Counted from the stretch's first letter, positions 38,486 through 46,398 are shown. The stretch is DNA of 64,000 bases from Rhizobium lentis (GCF_014200175.1 NZ_JACHBD010000011.1:62001-126000), one strand, 5' to 3'. Translations and numbers: made by a program. Notes: generated by a model from the sequence alone, not told the origin.

Positions 38486-38808
38486 CGTTTTTCAAACCGG
38501 CCTTCCCGCATCGCCATCGTAATCATAGTTTATCCCGATGCGAAGCAGCAGAATTCCACGGGTTTGCCTGCGCCCCCTTTCATTCTCCTAACCGCTAGCG
38601 GAAGAAGAAGTATATTCTCCTAAGCAATCGGCTTTCGCTTCGGAAAGCAACCCAGTATGGTTGGTTTTCGGTAAATGGGCTGCTCGGGCGGGGCGTTTTC
38701 CGCAAGTCATGCCTATTAGATGGTTGCGCACGATTGAAAAAGCAAATCGCTTGCTTGTGGCCATCCCGCCGCATTCCTTTGCTGGCGGGCCGGCCTTCAG
38801 CTGCGGCC
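38486..38808. other. Gene-free interval between MBL hydrolase and pcaB
   Basis: 323 bases. The stretch ATTCTCCTAA occurs twice (near 38581 and 38613). Open frames here on the minus strand lack ribosome sites and have the composition of shadows. It contains the promoter of the MBL-fold gene; no terminator with a T-run for the pca operon was found. Confidence 0.5.
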
Positions 38809-39855
38809 TCAGCCCGTACCAAGCCGCTTGATATTTCCGGTCAGTTCTCGGGCAAGCCGCAAGCTCGCAGCGGTTCCCATCGTCATTTGCGGCAGCAGCA
38901 GCCATTCGAGCGTCCAGGCCGCTCCGGAGCGTTCCTGTTCATGGACGAGGGACTGGTGGATGCCGGAGAGCGCCGTGGCGTTGAAGCGGGCAAGCGAGAC
39001 CAGAACTTCGGCGGCGACGGGATTCTGCTTGTGCGCCATAGCCGAAGAAGTCCCCCCGCCTGCCATTTCGATTTCATCACCAGCCTGCGCGAGCAGCGCG
39101 ATATCCTGGCCGATCTTGCCGAGGCTGCCGGAGATCGAGGCAAACAGGCCGGATATATCGGCGATTACAAGGCGGGCGCTCTGCCATTGCGCGATGTCGG
39201 TGAGGCCCAGTTCCTGAGCGAGCGAGGCACGGATGGCTGCGGCCCGCGACCCGAGCTTGTCGAGGGTGCCGGCCGCGCCCCCGAACTGAACGGGGAAATT
39301 TTGCTCGGTCAGGCGGTCGCGATAGATCGCCAGCGGCGCGCGCCAGGCAGCGAGACGGTCGGCGACGGTGATCGGGATCGCCGCCTGCATGCGGGTATGG
39401 CCCATCAGCCGATTGCCGCCGAACCGGCGGTCGAGCGCATCGAGTCGGGAGACGATGGCGGAAAGCCGTCCGGCAAACAGAAAGGCGATCGCCTTCAAAC
39501 GGATCATCAGGCTGGTGTCGATGACATCCTGGCTGGTGGCGCCGAGATGCAGGCTTTTGGCCGCTTCCTCCCCGACCGCGGCGCGCAGCTGCTTGACGAG
39601 GTCGGGAACGACTACGCCGTCGCGCGCCGTTGCCGCGCGAAGACTGGCGAGATCGGGGGAAAAGCCGGCGCAGGCTTCCGCGATCTTTCTTGCCGCTTCT
39701 TCGGGAATGACGGCGTGATCGGCTTCGGCCCTGGCAAGCGCGGCCTCGAAGGCGGCCATGGCGCGGAGATCGGCTTCGGCGGAAAAATAAGGCGCGATTT
39801 CATCGTCGCCGACGAGGCCGGATAGGAAAGGGTGGTCGAAGGGGGATGCGGTCAT
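38809..39855 (-). CDS. pcaB: 3-carboxy-cis,cis-muconate cycloisomerase
   Basis: 348 residues, fumarase/aspartase superfamily. The signature GGGTSSAMAHKQNPVAAEVL carries the mobile catalytic loop; HLGATSQDVIDTSL and HTRMQAAIPIT are the other conserved regions. It converts 3-carboxymuconate to 4-carboxymuconolactone in protocatechuate breakdown. ATG 39855 (MTASPFDHPF) is chosen; the longer frame runs through the repeat element. Last gene of pcaDCHGB, separated from pcaG by 194 bases that carry a RIME-like repeat. The chain is shorter than many PcaB proteins (about 450). Confidence 0.93.
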   Translation of the reverse strand: MTASPFDHPFLSGLVGDDEIAPYFSAEADLRAMAAFEAALARAEADHAVIPEEAARKIAEACAGFSPDLASLRAATARDGVVVPDLVKQLRAAVGEEAAKSLHLGATSQDVIDTSLMIRLKAIAFLFAGRLSAIVSRLDALDRRFGGNRLMGHTRMQAAIPITVADRLAAWRAPLAIYRDRLTEQNFPVQFGGAAGTLDKLGSRAAAIRASLAQELGLTDIAQWQSARLVIADISGLFASISGSLGKIGQDIALLAQAGDEIEMAGGGTSSAMAHKQNPVAAEVLVSLARFNATALSGIHQSLVHEQERSGAAWTLEWLLLPQMTMGTAASLRLARELTGNIKRLGTG

Positions 39856-39879
39856 GGTCTGCTCGTTTGTGGCTGCGGC

Positions 39880-40007
39880 CCCCTCATCCGGCTGCCGCCA
39901 CCTTCTCCCCAGGGGCAGAAGGGGTGTGAGGCAGCGCCAGCGCCCAGGGCATGTCATCTCGTATGGCACATCCCCTCTCCCCCACGGGAGAGGGTAGGGT
40001 GAGGGGG
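39880..40007. repeat. Rhizobial palindromic intergenic repeat (RIME-like), copy 2
   Basis: Same organisation and orientation as copy 1 at 26.0 kb: CCCTCATCCG at the start, a TTCTCCCC..GGGG arm pair, a CCCTCTCCC..GGGAGAGGG hairpin and GGGTGAGGGG at the end. It lies inside the pca operon between pcaG and pcaB, where its hairpins could affect mRNA stability or readthrough. Confidence 0.72.
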
Positions 40008-40049
40008 CTACTTGCACTGAACCTCATGGATAAGCCATTTGCCAAGCCC

Positions 40050-40661
40050 TCAAATATCCAAAAACACCGTTTCGTCAGGACCCTGCAAATGGATGTCGAA
40101 ATGGCAGATGGCGCCGTCGCGGGTGGCGACCATCGTCGCGACACGTTCGCGATGTTCGATGCGCGATAGCAGCGGATCGGCGGCGTTGGCTTCCGTCTCC
40201 TCAGGGAAATACATGCGCGTCTGCAGGCCGATATTGATGCCGCGGGCGACGATCCAGACGGTGATGTGCGGGGCTTGTCTGCGGCCGTCCGTGAACGGGA
40301 CTCGACCGGGCTTGACGGTCTCGAAACTGTAGACGCCGTCCTCGGCGCGGGTCGGGCAGCGGCCCCAGCCGGTGAAATTTGGGTCGGCGGCGCCGCGCAT
40401 TTCCGAGGGGCTGTTGTAGAGGCCGGCGCTGTCGGCCTGCCAGATCTCGACGACAGCGTCGCGCACCAGGGCGCCGGCGCCGTCGAAGATGCGGCCGGTG
40501 ACGGTGATGCGTTCGCCGAGCGTCTTGTCGTTGACCATCGCCACGCCGAGATCGCTGTCGTAGACGCCTGTTATGTCACAGAAATTCGGTGTCAGGCCGA
40601 TATGGACATAGGGGCCGGCCGTCTGCGACGGGGTTTCCTTGAGATAGCCGAGCTGCTGCAT
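40050..40661 (-). CDS. pcaG: Protocatechuate 3,4-dioxygenase alpha subunit
   Basis: 203 residues. Intradiol dioxygenase fold with ETPSQTAGPYVHIGL at the start, VVEIWQADSAGLYNS in the middle and QAPHITVWIVARGIN late; the iron-binding Tyr/His set is incomplete, as expected for the alpha subunit. ATG 40661 is chosen for its distance of nine bases from GGAGGG; TTG 40667 is too close. With PcaH it cleaves protocatechuate to 3-carboxy-cis,cis-muconate. It begins just after the pcaH stop. Confidence 0.95.
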   Translation of the reverse strand: MQQLGYLKETPSQTAGPYVHIGLTPNFCDITGVYDSDLGVAMVNDKTLGERITVTGRIFDGAGALVRDAVVEIWQADSAGLYNSPSEMRGAADPNFTGWGRCPTRAEDGVYSFETVKPGRVPFTDGRRQAPHITVWIVARGINIGLQTRMYFPEETEANAADPLLSRIEHRERVATMVATRDGAICHFDIHLQGPDETVFLDI

Positions 40662-40663
40662 GG

Positions 40664-41413
40664 TCAATTGCCCTCCAGCCTGTTTTCGAACATCGTCGAG
40701 CGGCGGCCGCGCAGCACGATATCGAATTTATAGGCGCGTGAATCCATCGGAATGGTGTTTCCCCAGTCCAGCGGCGCGATCAGCTGCTCGATCGCCGCCT
40801 TATCCGGGATCGTGCCGACGATCGGACATTTCCAGATCATCGGATCGCCCTCGAAATACATCTGGGTGATCAGCCGCTGGGCAAAGCCGTGGCCGAAGAT
40901 CGAGAAATGGATATGGGCGGGGCGCCAGTCGTTGACGCCGTTCGGCCAGGGATAGGCGCCGGGCCGCACTGTGCGGAAATGATAGCGGCCTTCCTCGTCG
41001 GTGATGGCGCGGCCGCAGCCGCCGAAATTCGGGTCGATCGCCGCCAGATAGCTTTCCTTCTTGTGGCGATAGCGCCCGCCGGCATTAGCCTGCCAGAACT
41101 CGACCAAGGCGCCGGCAACCGGCTTTGCCCGCTCGTCGAGCACGCGCCCATGGACGATAATGCGTTCGCCGATGGCGCTTTCGCCGGGCCGCGCGTAATT
41201 CAGGATCAGGTCGTTGTCGAGCTCGCCGATCATCGAATGGCCGAAGACCGGACCTGTGGTTTCGGAGATCGTGCCGTCGAGCGACAGCAGCGCGCGCTGC
41301 GGCGCGCGCAGCACCGAGGTCTTGTAGCCGGGCGTCAGCGCCGGCGCATGCCAGGCGCGGTCCCGGGCGAAGAAGGCGCCGGTCTCCGGCTTGCTGTTTG
41401 CTCTTTCAGTCAT
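40664..41413 (-). CDS. pcaH: Protocatechuate 3,4-dioxygenase beta subunit
   Basis: 249 residues. It carries the non-heme Fe(III) ligands of the intradiol family: Tyr in [11 protein letters not shown], Tyr in PGAYPWPNG and the two His in [12 protein letters not shown]. The [13 protein letters not shown] stretch is the dioxygenase signature. It is the catalytic subunit that opens the protocatechuate ring between the hydroxyl groups. Third gene of pcaDCHGB, nine bases after pcaC. Confidence 0.97.
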   Translation of the reverse strand: MTERANSKPETGAFFARDRAWHAPALTPGYKTSVLRAPQRALLSLDGTISETTGPVFGHSMIGELDNDLILNYARPGESAIGERIIVHGRVLDERAKPVAGALVEFWQANAGGRYRHKKESYLAAIDPNFGGCGRAITDEEGRYHFRTVRPGAYPWPNGVNDWRPAHIHFSIFGHGFAQRLITQMYFEGDPMIWKCPIVGTIPDKAAIEQLIAPLDWGNTIPMDSRAYKFDIVLRGRRSTMFENRLEGN

Positions 41414-41422
41414 GTTTCCCCC

Positions 41423-41821
41423 TCAGGCCGCCTTTTCGGCGTCCATTTGCGCAAAGGTCTGCTTGGCGATCTTGATCGCATGATTGGCGGCGGGAACGCC
41501 GGCATAGATCGCCACATGCAGGAGCGCCTCGCAGACATCCTCGCGGGATGCCCCGGTATTGGCGGTGGCGCGCACATGCATGGCGACCTCCTCGTCCTGG
41601 CCGAGCGCTGCCAGCAGGGCAATGGTGACGATCGAGCGCTCGCGCTTGGTCAGGACAGGACGCGACCAGACATGGCCCCAGGCAGCTTCGGTGATCAGCT
41701 CCTGAAAGGGACGGTCGAACTCCGTGGCGGTCGCGGCGGCACGGTCGACATGGGCATCGCCGAGCACGGCGCGGCGGGTCGCCATGCCCTGCCGGTAGCG
41801 TTCGGAGGGGGTCTCGTTCAT
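41423..41821 (-). CDS. pcaC: 4-carboxymuconolactone decarboxylase
   Basis: 132 residues, the usual size. RERSIVTIALLAALGQDEEVAMHVRATANTGAS holds the conserved Glu and His of the AhpD-like CMD fold and EALLHVAIYAGVPAAN the C-terminal helix. It removes CO2 from 4-carboxymuconolactone to give beta-ketoadipate enol-lactone. The ATG at 41821 overlaps the pcaD stop by four bases (ATGA); the longer open frame to 42118 lies inside pcaD and is a shadow. Confidence 0.95.
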   Translation of the reverse strand: MNETPSERYRQGMATRRAVLGDAHVDRAAATATEFDRPFQELITEAAWGHVWSRPVLTKRERSIVTIALLAALGQDEEVAMHVRATANTGASREDVCEALLHVAIYAGVPAANHAIKIAKQTFAQMDAEKAA

Positions 41822-42627
41822 GGGCTGCTTTCTCCAGGCGAAATCGATGTGAGGAAGGCGCGGATGATCGCCGTCAGCGCTTCCGGCTGCTCGACGCAGG
41901 GGATATGGGCACAGTCTGGGATGACCTCGTAACGGGCGCCCGGGATCAGCCTGGCGGTCGCAAGCACGAGATCCGGCGGCGTCGAGCCGTCCTGGTCGCC
42001 GACGATGCAGATGGTCGGAACCGCGATCCTCTTGGCCGCTTCGGTGAAATCGGCATCCCGGATCGCTTCGCAGGTGGCGATATAACCTTCGACCGGCTGG
42101 CGCGTCAGCATGTTGCAATAGCCGGCATAAGCGGTGTTTTCGGGCCGGCGGAAGGCAGGCGTGAACCAGCGCTCCATGATGGTGTCGACGATGCTGCCGA
42201 TGCCGTTTTTCTCAACCGCGGCGATGCGGGCATTCCAGCTTTCCGCTGTACCGATCTTAAGGGCTGTGTCGCTGAGGATGAGGGCGCGCACGAGATCCGG
42301 CCGCCGCGGATAGAGCGACTGGGCAATGAGACCGCCCACGGAGAGGCCGCAAATGACAGCGTCCTTCACCGAGAGCAAATCGAGCAGGCCGGCGAGATCA
42401 GTCGCATGGTCCTCGATCGACGCGGGGAGCTGGCCGACATCGGAAAGGCCGTGGCCGCGCTTGTCGTAAAGCAGAATGGCGAAGTCGCCTGCAAGCCGCA
42501 CCACGACATCGCGCCAAATGCGGAAATCCGTTCCGAGCGAATTGATGAAGACGATCACCGGCCGATCGGCGGGCGCGCCGATGACCTGATAGTGGATCGT
42601 CACGTCGTTTATGCGGGCGAACTGCAC
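41818..42627 (-). CDS. pcaD: 3-oxoadipate enol-lactonase
   Basis: 269 residues, alpha/beta hydrolase. Nucleophile elbow CGLSVGGLIAQSLYP with the catalytic Ser, FINSLGTDFRIW oxyanion segment, IVGDQDGSTPP with the acid and PDCAHIPCVEQP with the His. Hydrolyses the enol-lactone to 3-oxoadipate. First gene of the operon; the start has an AAGGAG ribosome site. The promoter must lie within the 525-base interval to pcaQ. Confidence 0.95.
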   Translation of the reverse strand: MQFARINDVTIHYQVIGAPADRPVIVFINSLGTDFRIWRDVVVRLAGDFAILLYDKRGHGLSDVGQLPASIEDHATDLAGLLDLLSVKDAVICGLSVGGLIAQSLYPRRPDLVRALILSDTALKIGTAESWNARIAAVEKNGIGSIVDTIMERWFTPAFRRPENTAYAGYCNMLTRQPVEGYIATCEAIRDADFTEAAKRIAVPTICIVGDQDGSTPPDLVLATARLIPGARYEVIPDCAHIPCVEQPEALTAIIRAFLTSISPGESSP

Positions 42628-42724
42628 TTCAATCTCCTTAATTCATCAAGTCAGCTCAGCCGGGAAGCGCAGGCACCGTTTGGTTCCGCTGGCGAAGCGT
42701 TTTCGACACGAATACCCACGCCGA

Positions 42725-42840
42725 GAATGGCTCCGTCCGTCTCTTCACCCTCCGTCATGCTCGGCCTTGTGCCGAGCATCCACACGGCATTCACCAACAG
42801 CCGCGCCATGGATCCTCGGGTCAAGCCCGAGGATGACGGA
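42725..42840. repeat. Dispersed hairpin repeat, copy 1
   Basis: About 116 bases from GAATGGCTCCGTC to GAGGATGACGGA. Outer arms TCCGTCATGCTCGG and CCGAGGATGACGGA are near inverted repeats, and CTCGGGTCAAGCCCGAG forms an inner hairpin. This GTCATCCTCGGGCTTG-type element is one of the repeats scattered through rhizobial genomes (recalled, not searched). Confidence 0.7.
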
Positions 42841-42967
42841 GGAGTGGGGTTGGCCGCCCCTTATCTGCCCTGTCGGAATCGAGCCACGCGTCTCGAACCC
42901 TCGTTCGGACCCCGCAGTCCGGGCGCAGGGGGATATTCCGCACCTTGCCCCTCAACCTCGACGCGGC

Positions 42968-43066
42968 GAATGGCTCCGTTCGCCTACCCATCGTCCGTCA
43001 TGCTCGGGCTTGACCATCCACGCGGCATCCACCAGCAGCCACGGCATGGATCCTCGGCTCAAGGCC
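42968..43066. repeat. Dispersed hairpin repeat, copy 2 (diverged, truncated)
   Basis: Same orientation as copy 1, about 240 bases away. Shared blocks are GAATGGCTCCGT, CCGTCATGCTCGG, CATCCAC.CGGCAT and CATGGATCCTCGG. It has lost part of the inner hairpin arm, so it is an older or partly deleted copy. Confidence 0.7.
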
Positions 43067-43129
43067 ACTCCTAATAATAAAACTGACCGGTTGATCCGGT
43101 TAAGTAAAATGATATTTTCTGGCTTTTCG

Positions 43130-43145
43130 ATAACCCAGGAGTTAT
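43130..43145. promoter_or_regulatory. Candidate PcaQ operator
   Basis: ATAACCCAGGAGTTAT is a perfect ATAAC-N6-GTTAT dyad and is close to the ATAACC-N4-GGTTAA site described for PcaQ in Sinorhizobium. It abuts the pcaQ start (ATG 43144 lies within it, ATG 43153 just after), which would fit autorepression. Binding is inferred. Confidence 0.5.
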
Positions 43146-43152
43146 GCGGGCG

Positions 43153-44070
43153 ATGATCGACAGCCGTGTGAAGTTCCGTCATCTGCAGACCTTTGTCGAG
43201 GTCGCGCGGCAGAAGAGCGTGATGAAGGCGGCCGAATTGCTGCATGTCAGCCAACCGGCGGTGACGAAGACGATCCGGGAACTGGAAGAGGTGCTGGGCG
43301 TCGATGTCTTCGAACGGGACGGCCGCGGCATTAAGATCACCCGCTACGGTGAAGTCTTCCTGCGCCACGCCGGTGCGGCGCTGACGGCACTGCGCCAGGG
43401 TCTCGATTCAGTCTCGCAGGAGCAGTTCGCCGATGCGCCGCCGATCCGCATCGGGGCCCTGCCGACGGTCTCGTCGCGGATCATGCCGCGGGCGATGGAG
43501 CTCTTCCTCAGGGAGAAGACGTGGAGCCGGGTCAAGATCGTCACCGGCGAGAACGCCGTGCTGCTGGAAGAGTTGCGCGTCGGCGACCTCGATCTGGTGG
43601 TCGGGCGCCTGGCAGGCGCCGAAAAAATGGCGGGCTTCTCGTTCGAGCATCTCTATTCCGAACAGGTGGTGTTTGCCGTGCGCGTCGGCCATCCGCTGCT
43701 GAACGGCCGGCAATCGCTGTTTTCAGGCCTCGGCAATTACACGGTGTTGATGCCGACGCGCGGCTCGATCATCCGGCCGGTCGTCGAAAATTTCCTCATC
43801 GCCAACGGCGTTTCCAACCTGCCGGACCAGATCGAGACGGTTTCAGACTCCTTCGGCCGCGCCTTCCTTCGGTCCAGCGACGCGATTTGGATCATTTCCA
43901 ATGGCGTGGTTGCCGGCGAGGTCGCGGATGGGCGGCTCGCGCTTCTGCCGATCGACACCGTCGAAACCAAGGGGCCGGTGGGGCTGACGATGCGCACCGA
44001 TGCCGTGCCGTCGGCGTCGCAAACTATCCTGATGCAGACGATCCGCGAGGCGGCGCGGAAGCTTTCCTGA
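43153..44070 (+). CDS. pcaQ: LysR-type activator of the pca operon
   Basis: 305 residues. N-terminal winged HTH (KFRHLQTFVEVARQKSVMKAAELLHVSQPAVTKTIRELE) and a periplasmic-binding-like effector domain. The divergent position next to pcaDCHGB and the opening MIDSRVKFRHLQTF fit PcaQ, which activates pca genes in response to beta-carboxymuconate-type intermediates. ATG 43153 is preferred over ATG 43144, which is only two bases after AGGAG. The neighbouring dyad suggests it controls its own synthesis. Confidence 0.92.
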   Translation: MIDSRVKFRHLQTFVEVARQKSVMKAAELLHVSQPAVTKTIRELEEVLGVDVFERDGRGIKITRYGEVFLRHAGAALTALRQGLDSVSQEQFADAPPIRIGALPTVSSRIMPRAMELFLREKTWSRVKIVTGENAVLLEELRVGDLDLVVGRLAGAEKMAGFSFEHLYSEQVVFAVRVGHPLLNGRQSLFSGLGNYTVLMPTRGSIIRPVVENFLIANGVSNLPDQIETVSDSFGRAFLRSSDAIWIISNGVVAGEVADGRLALLPIDTVETKGPVGLTMRTDAVPSASQTILMQTIREAARKLS

Positions 44071-44141
44071 CCTTACCTCTTCAAATTCGCTTGCTGAATG
44101 CCCAGATTTGGACTAACTCTAGTTCAGGACAGGAGAACACA

Positions 44142-44654
44142 ATGCAGCAGGCGCGACGCAGAGAGCAGGAGCCTGAGCGGCTGGAAACGGAGCGGTTTGC
44201 ACCGGCAAACCGACGGCGGCTGAGCCCGCCGGCTTTGCGTACCTTTCTGGCGATCGCCGATTTCTGGGGGTTGAGCGAAGAGCAGCGTCTGCTCGTGCTC
44301 GGCTACCCCTCCCGTTCGACCTATCACAGCTGGGCCAAGCAGGCGCGCGAGCACGGGGCCTTCACGCTGGATGTCGATACGCTGACCCGGATCTCCGCCG
44401 TGCTCGGCATCCATCAGGCGCTCGGCGTGCTGTTTGCCGACGAACGGTCTGGCGTCGCTTGGCTGCGCACACCGCATCAGGCGCCGGTTTTCGGCGGCCA
44501 GCCGCCGCTTGACATCGTCACGAGCGGAACCCAGGACGGGCTGATGACCGTGCGCCGCTTTCTCGACGGTGCGCGCGGCGGTCTTTACATGCCGCCCAAT
44601 AGTCTGGACGAGGCCTTTACGCCTTACGAAGATACGGACATCGTCGTCCGGTGA
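44142..44654 (+). CDS. Xre/MbcA/ParS-type antitoxin
   Basis: 170 residues. The C-terminal part (LTRISAVLGIHQALGVLFADERSGVAWLRTPHQAPVFGGQPPLDIV) is the MbcA/ParS/Xre toxin-binding domain (DUF2384-like), and LSEEQRLLVLGYPSRSTYHSWAKQ is a helix-turn-helix-like N-terminal region. ATG 44142 follows AGGAGA; the longer frame runs back into pcaQ. Its stop overlaps the toxin's GTG start by four bases, the usual antitoxin-first layout. It neutralises the RES toxin and probably autoregulates. Confidence 0.87.
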   Translation: MQQARRREQEPERLETERFAPANRRRLSPPALRTFLAIADFWGLSEEQRLLVLGYPSRSTYHSWAKQAREHGAFTLDVDTLTRISAVLGIHQALGVLFADERSGVAWLRTPHQAPVFGGQPPLDIVTSGTQDGLMTVRRFLDGARGGLYMPPNSLDEAFTPYEDTDIVVR

Positions 44655-45349
44655 GCGGCCGTTTTGCCGAGGCGCCGCGGCCGTCCTACCGGCTGATCCC
44701 GTCGCAATTTCCGCCGATCGGTCTCTTCGATACGGTGGCGAGGGCTGCCGATCTCGAAGCGGTGATGGAGCTTGTCGGTTGGACCAATGACCGTCTCGTC
44801 GCCGACCGCATCCGGCGGCTTCCCGAAAACGAGTGGGTCTACGGCAGTCCGAATGCCAGCATCGTGATGGCGGCGTTCCTGCATGTCGCGCCGGGCGGCA
44901 TGCGTTTCAACGGCCCCGATCTCGGCGCCTGGTATGCCGCCGACAATCTAAAGACAGCCGCCGCCGAGGTCGGCCATCACCTCCGGCGCGAGACTGTCGC
45001 CCGCGGGGTGGCGACGATGGCGCGCACTTACCGAAGCTATGCGGCCGCTCTGATCGGCGACTATCTCGATATTCGCGGCGAGCAGACATTGCGGCCCGAT
45101 GTCTATGACGGCGCGAGTTATGCGGCCTCGCAGGTACTCGGAGAACAGGTGCGTTCGAGCGGCGGCGCCGGCATTCTCTATGACAGTGTCCGGCTGAGAG
45201 GCGGCGTCAACATAGCAGCGCACCGGCCGCGCAACATTCGCGACGTGGTGCAGGCCGATCATTTCGAAATCACCGTTTTCGCGGCCGATCGGCACATCGA
45301 CGTCAGGAAGCTTGCAACCCGGCGACGGCAGCCGAAAGCCGGTGCTTAA
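44651..45349 (+). CDS. RES-domain toxin (NAD+-degrading)
   Basis: 232 residues. The RES domain shows its conserved Arg near the start (SYRLIPSQFPP), FNGPDLGAWYAADNLKTAAAEVGHH, with the Tyr and Glu of the active site, and SSGGAGILYDSVR with the Ser. RES toxins deplete NAD+ and stop growth. GTG 44651 overlaps the antitoxin gene. The pair is intact. The C-terminus is extended and basic (RKLATRRRQPKAGA). Confidence 0.87.
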   Translation: MSGRFAEAPRPSYRLIPSQFPPIGLFDTVARAADLEAVMELVGWTNDRLVADRIRRLPENEWVYGSPNASIVMAAFLHVAPGGMRFNGPDLGAWYAADNLKTAAAEVGHHLRRETVARGVATMARTYRSYAAALIGDYLDIRGEQTLRPDVYDGASYAASQVLGEQVRSSGGAGILYDSVRLRGGVNIAAHRPRNIRDVVQADHFEITVFAADRHIDVRKLATRRRQPKAGA

Positions 45350-45984
45350 ACTGGCAACCGTTCGGCCCAGGCCTTGGCCGCCTGCGCCATCGTGGCGAGG
45401 TGATCGGCAGCCGAGAAGCCGGAGATTTTCTTGCGCGGCTTGAGGTCGTGGTCGCCGTCCTCGAGCCAGAGGATTTCGATCCGGTCGGAGAGATCGTAGC
45501 CCGGCACCTCGTCGCGCGTGCCGAATTCGTCGCGCGTGCCCTGGCAGATCAGCGCGGGTGTCGCCAGCTGCTTGAGATGGCCCGTGCGCAGCTTGTCCGG
45601 CTGGCCGGGCGGATGGAAGGGATAACCGAGGCAGAGGAGGCCGGCGATCTTCCCCTTGTCATGGAGATCGTCGGCGACCATGCTGGCGACCCGGCCGCCC
45701 ATCGACTTGCCGCCGATGATGAGGGGGCTCTCTGCGCCGAGCGCGGCAATCGCCGCCTCATATTCGGGATTGAGCGTTTCGGCGCGCGGCGGCGGCTTGC
45801 GGATTCCGCTGCGGCGGGCGGCCATATAGGCGAACTCAAAACGAGCGACGCGGAAACCGGCGTCGGCAAGCGCTTTCGCCGCTGCCGTCATCGACGCCGA
45901 ATCCATCGGCGCCCCGGCGCCATGCGCAAGCAGGATCGTGAAGCGCGCATCCTCGGGGCCTTGCAGCAGAAACCCGTCCAGCAT
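45346..45984 (-). CDS. Alpha/beta-family hydrolase (KANL3/Tex30-like)
   Basis: 212 residues. LAHGAGAPMDSASM near the start, nucleophile elbow IIGGKSMGGRVASM with catalytic Ser, LGYPFHPPGQPDKLR and GDHDLKPRK with the His, all typical of the Tex30/KANL3-like dienelactone-hydrolase-related group. ATG 45984 has GGAGGA six bases upstream; starts further up have none and would run into the region of the divergent small gene. Converges with the RES gene, overlapping by four bases. Confidence 0.83.
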   Translation of the reverse strand: MLDGFLLQGPEDARFTILLAHGAGAPMDSASMTAAAKALADAGFRVARFEFAYMAARRSGIRKPPPRAETLNPEYEAAIAALGAESPLIIGGKSMGGRVASMVADDLHDKGKIAGLLCLGYPFHPPGQPDKLRTGHLKQLATPALICQGTRDEFGTRDEVPGYDLSDRIEILWLEDGDHDLKPRKKISGFSAADHLATMAQAAKAWAERLPV

Positions 45985-46052
45985 CGGCAATCCTCCATTC
46001 GCCATCGGAACCATGTCGACGGCCGTGACTTGTTCCTGAAAGGAGACAGACA

Positions 46053-46235
46053 ATGTCAACGAACGACGAAAACGTAAAGCCGGAGCAGCGCCGTCCCAAA
46101 GATGTCGCCGCCATTCCCGAGAAACCTGAGCCTGCTGACGCGGAATCGATCGCGCCGCCGGCCGTGCAGCCGGCCGGGGAAGGGGACAAAAGCGAACGGC
46201 CGGTGGTCAACCCCGTGACCGGCGTCGCCTTTTAG
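46053..46235 (+). CDS. Small hydrophilic protein of unknown function
   Basis: 60 residues, rich in Pro, Glu and Lys, no hydrophobic segment, ending NPVTGVAF. A ribosome site (GGAG) lies seven bases before the ATG, and coding composition is normal, so it is probably real. It is divergent from the hydrolase. I do not recognise the family; it looks intrinsically disordered. Confidence 0.6.
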   Translation: MSTNDENVKPEQRRPKDVAAIPEKPEPADAESIAPPAVQPAGEGDKSERPVVNPVTGVAF

Positions 46236-46266
46236 GGGATCGCAAAATTATCATGCAGATCGGCCC

Positions 46267-46296
46267 TTGAAACGGCGACGCAAAGGGCGCATATAC
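46267..46296 (+). promoter_or_regulatory. Candidate sigma-70 promoter of an intergenic sRNA
   Basis: TTGAAA at 46267-46272 and ATATAC at 46291-46296, spaced by 18 bases, pointing to a start near 46303. It lies 30 bases after the small hydrophilic gene and about 95 bases before a strong terminator. Confidence 0.45.
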
Positions 46297-46302
46297 CAGC
46301 CC

Positions 46303-46398
46303 TGCCTGAAAAATGGATGCCCGGGGTATCGACGTCGTCGAACCCTTTGCTGTCCGACAGGATAAGGGCGCTCCCCGCAAGGGTCGAGCGCCCTTTTT
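46303..46398 (+). ncRNA. Candidate small RNA, about 96 nt
   Basis: Bounded by a promoter-like pair and a rho-independent terminator. A hairpin at 46324-46345 (GGG..CGACGT/CGTCG..CCC) and the terminator hairpin would fold most of it. No ORF with a ribosome site fits. Alternatively the terminator simply ends the 60-residue gene's mRNA. I do not recognise a named sRNA family. Confidence 0.45.
46366..46398 (+). terminator. Rho-independent terminator
   Basis: Arms GGGCGCTC and GAGCGCCC, with an inner CCC-GCAA-GGG stem-loop, followed by TTTTT. It is the clearest intrinsic terminator in the window. Confidence 0.85.

Larger units (their letters stand above)
42628..43152. promoter_or_regulatory. pcaD-pcaQ divergent control region, enlarged by repeats
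   Basis: 525 bases. About 330 are occupied by two diverged copies of a rhizobial hairpin repeat and the sequence between them. The pcaQ-proximal 90 bases hold AT-rich promoter-like sequence and a candidate PcaQ operator (43130-43145). The pcaD-proximal 100 bases show the ribosome site AAGGAG but no second copy of that dyad. Confidence 0.6.

Noticed and set aside
38588-38905. Minus-strand frames in the gap before pcaB as a small gene
   Set aside because: No ribosome site, overlap with the 3' end of pcaB, and no recognisable sequence.
41423-42118. A longer pcaC starting at 42118
   Set aside because: The extra 99 codons lie inside pcaD and are Arg/His-rich; the ATGA overlap at 41818-41821 gives the normal 132-residue PcaC.
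43521-44654. A 377-codon frame joining the end of pcaQ to the antitoxin
   Set aside because: The first 207 codons overlap pcaQ in another frame; the antitoxin has its own ribosome site at 44142.
46320-46395. A tRNA in the stem-loop region near 46.3 kb
   Set aside because: No T-arm, anticodon arm or acceptor stem could be assembled; the second hairpin is a terminator with a T-run.
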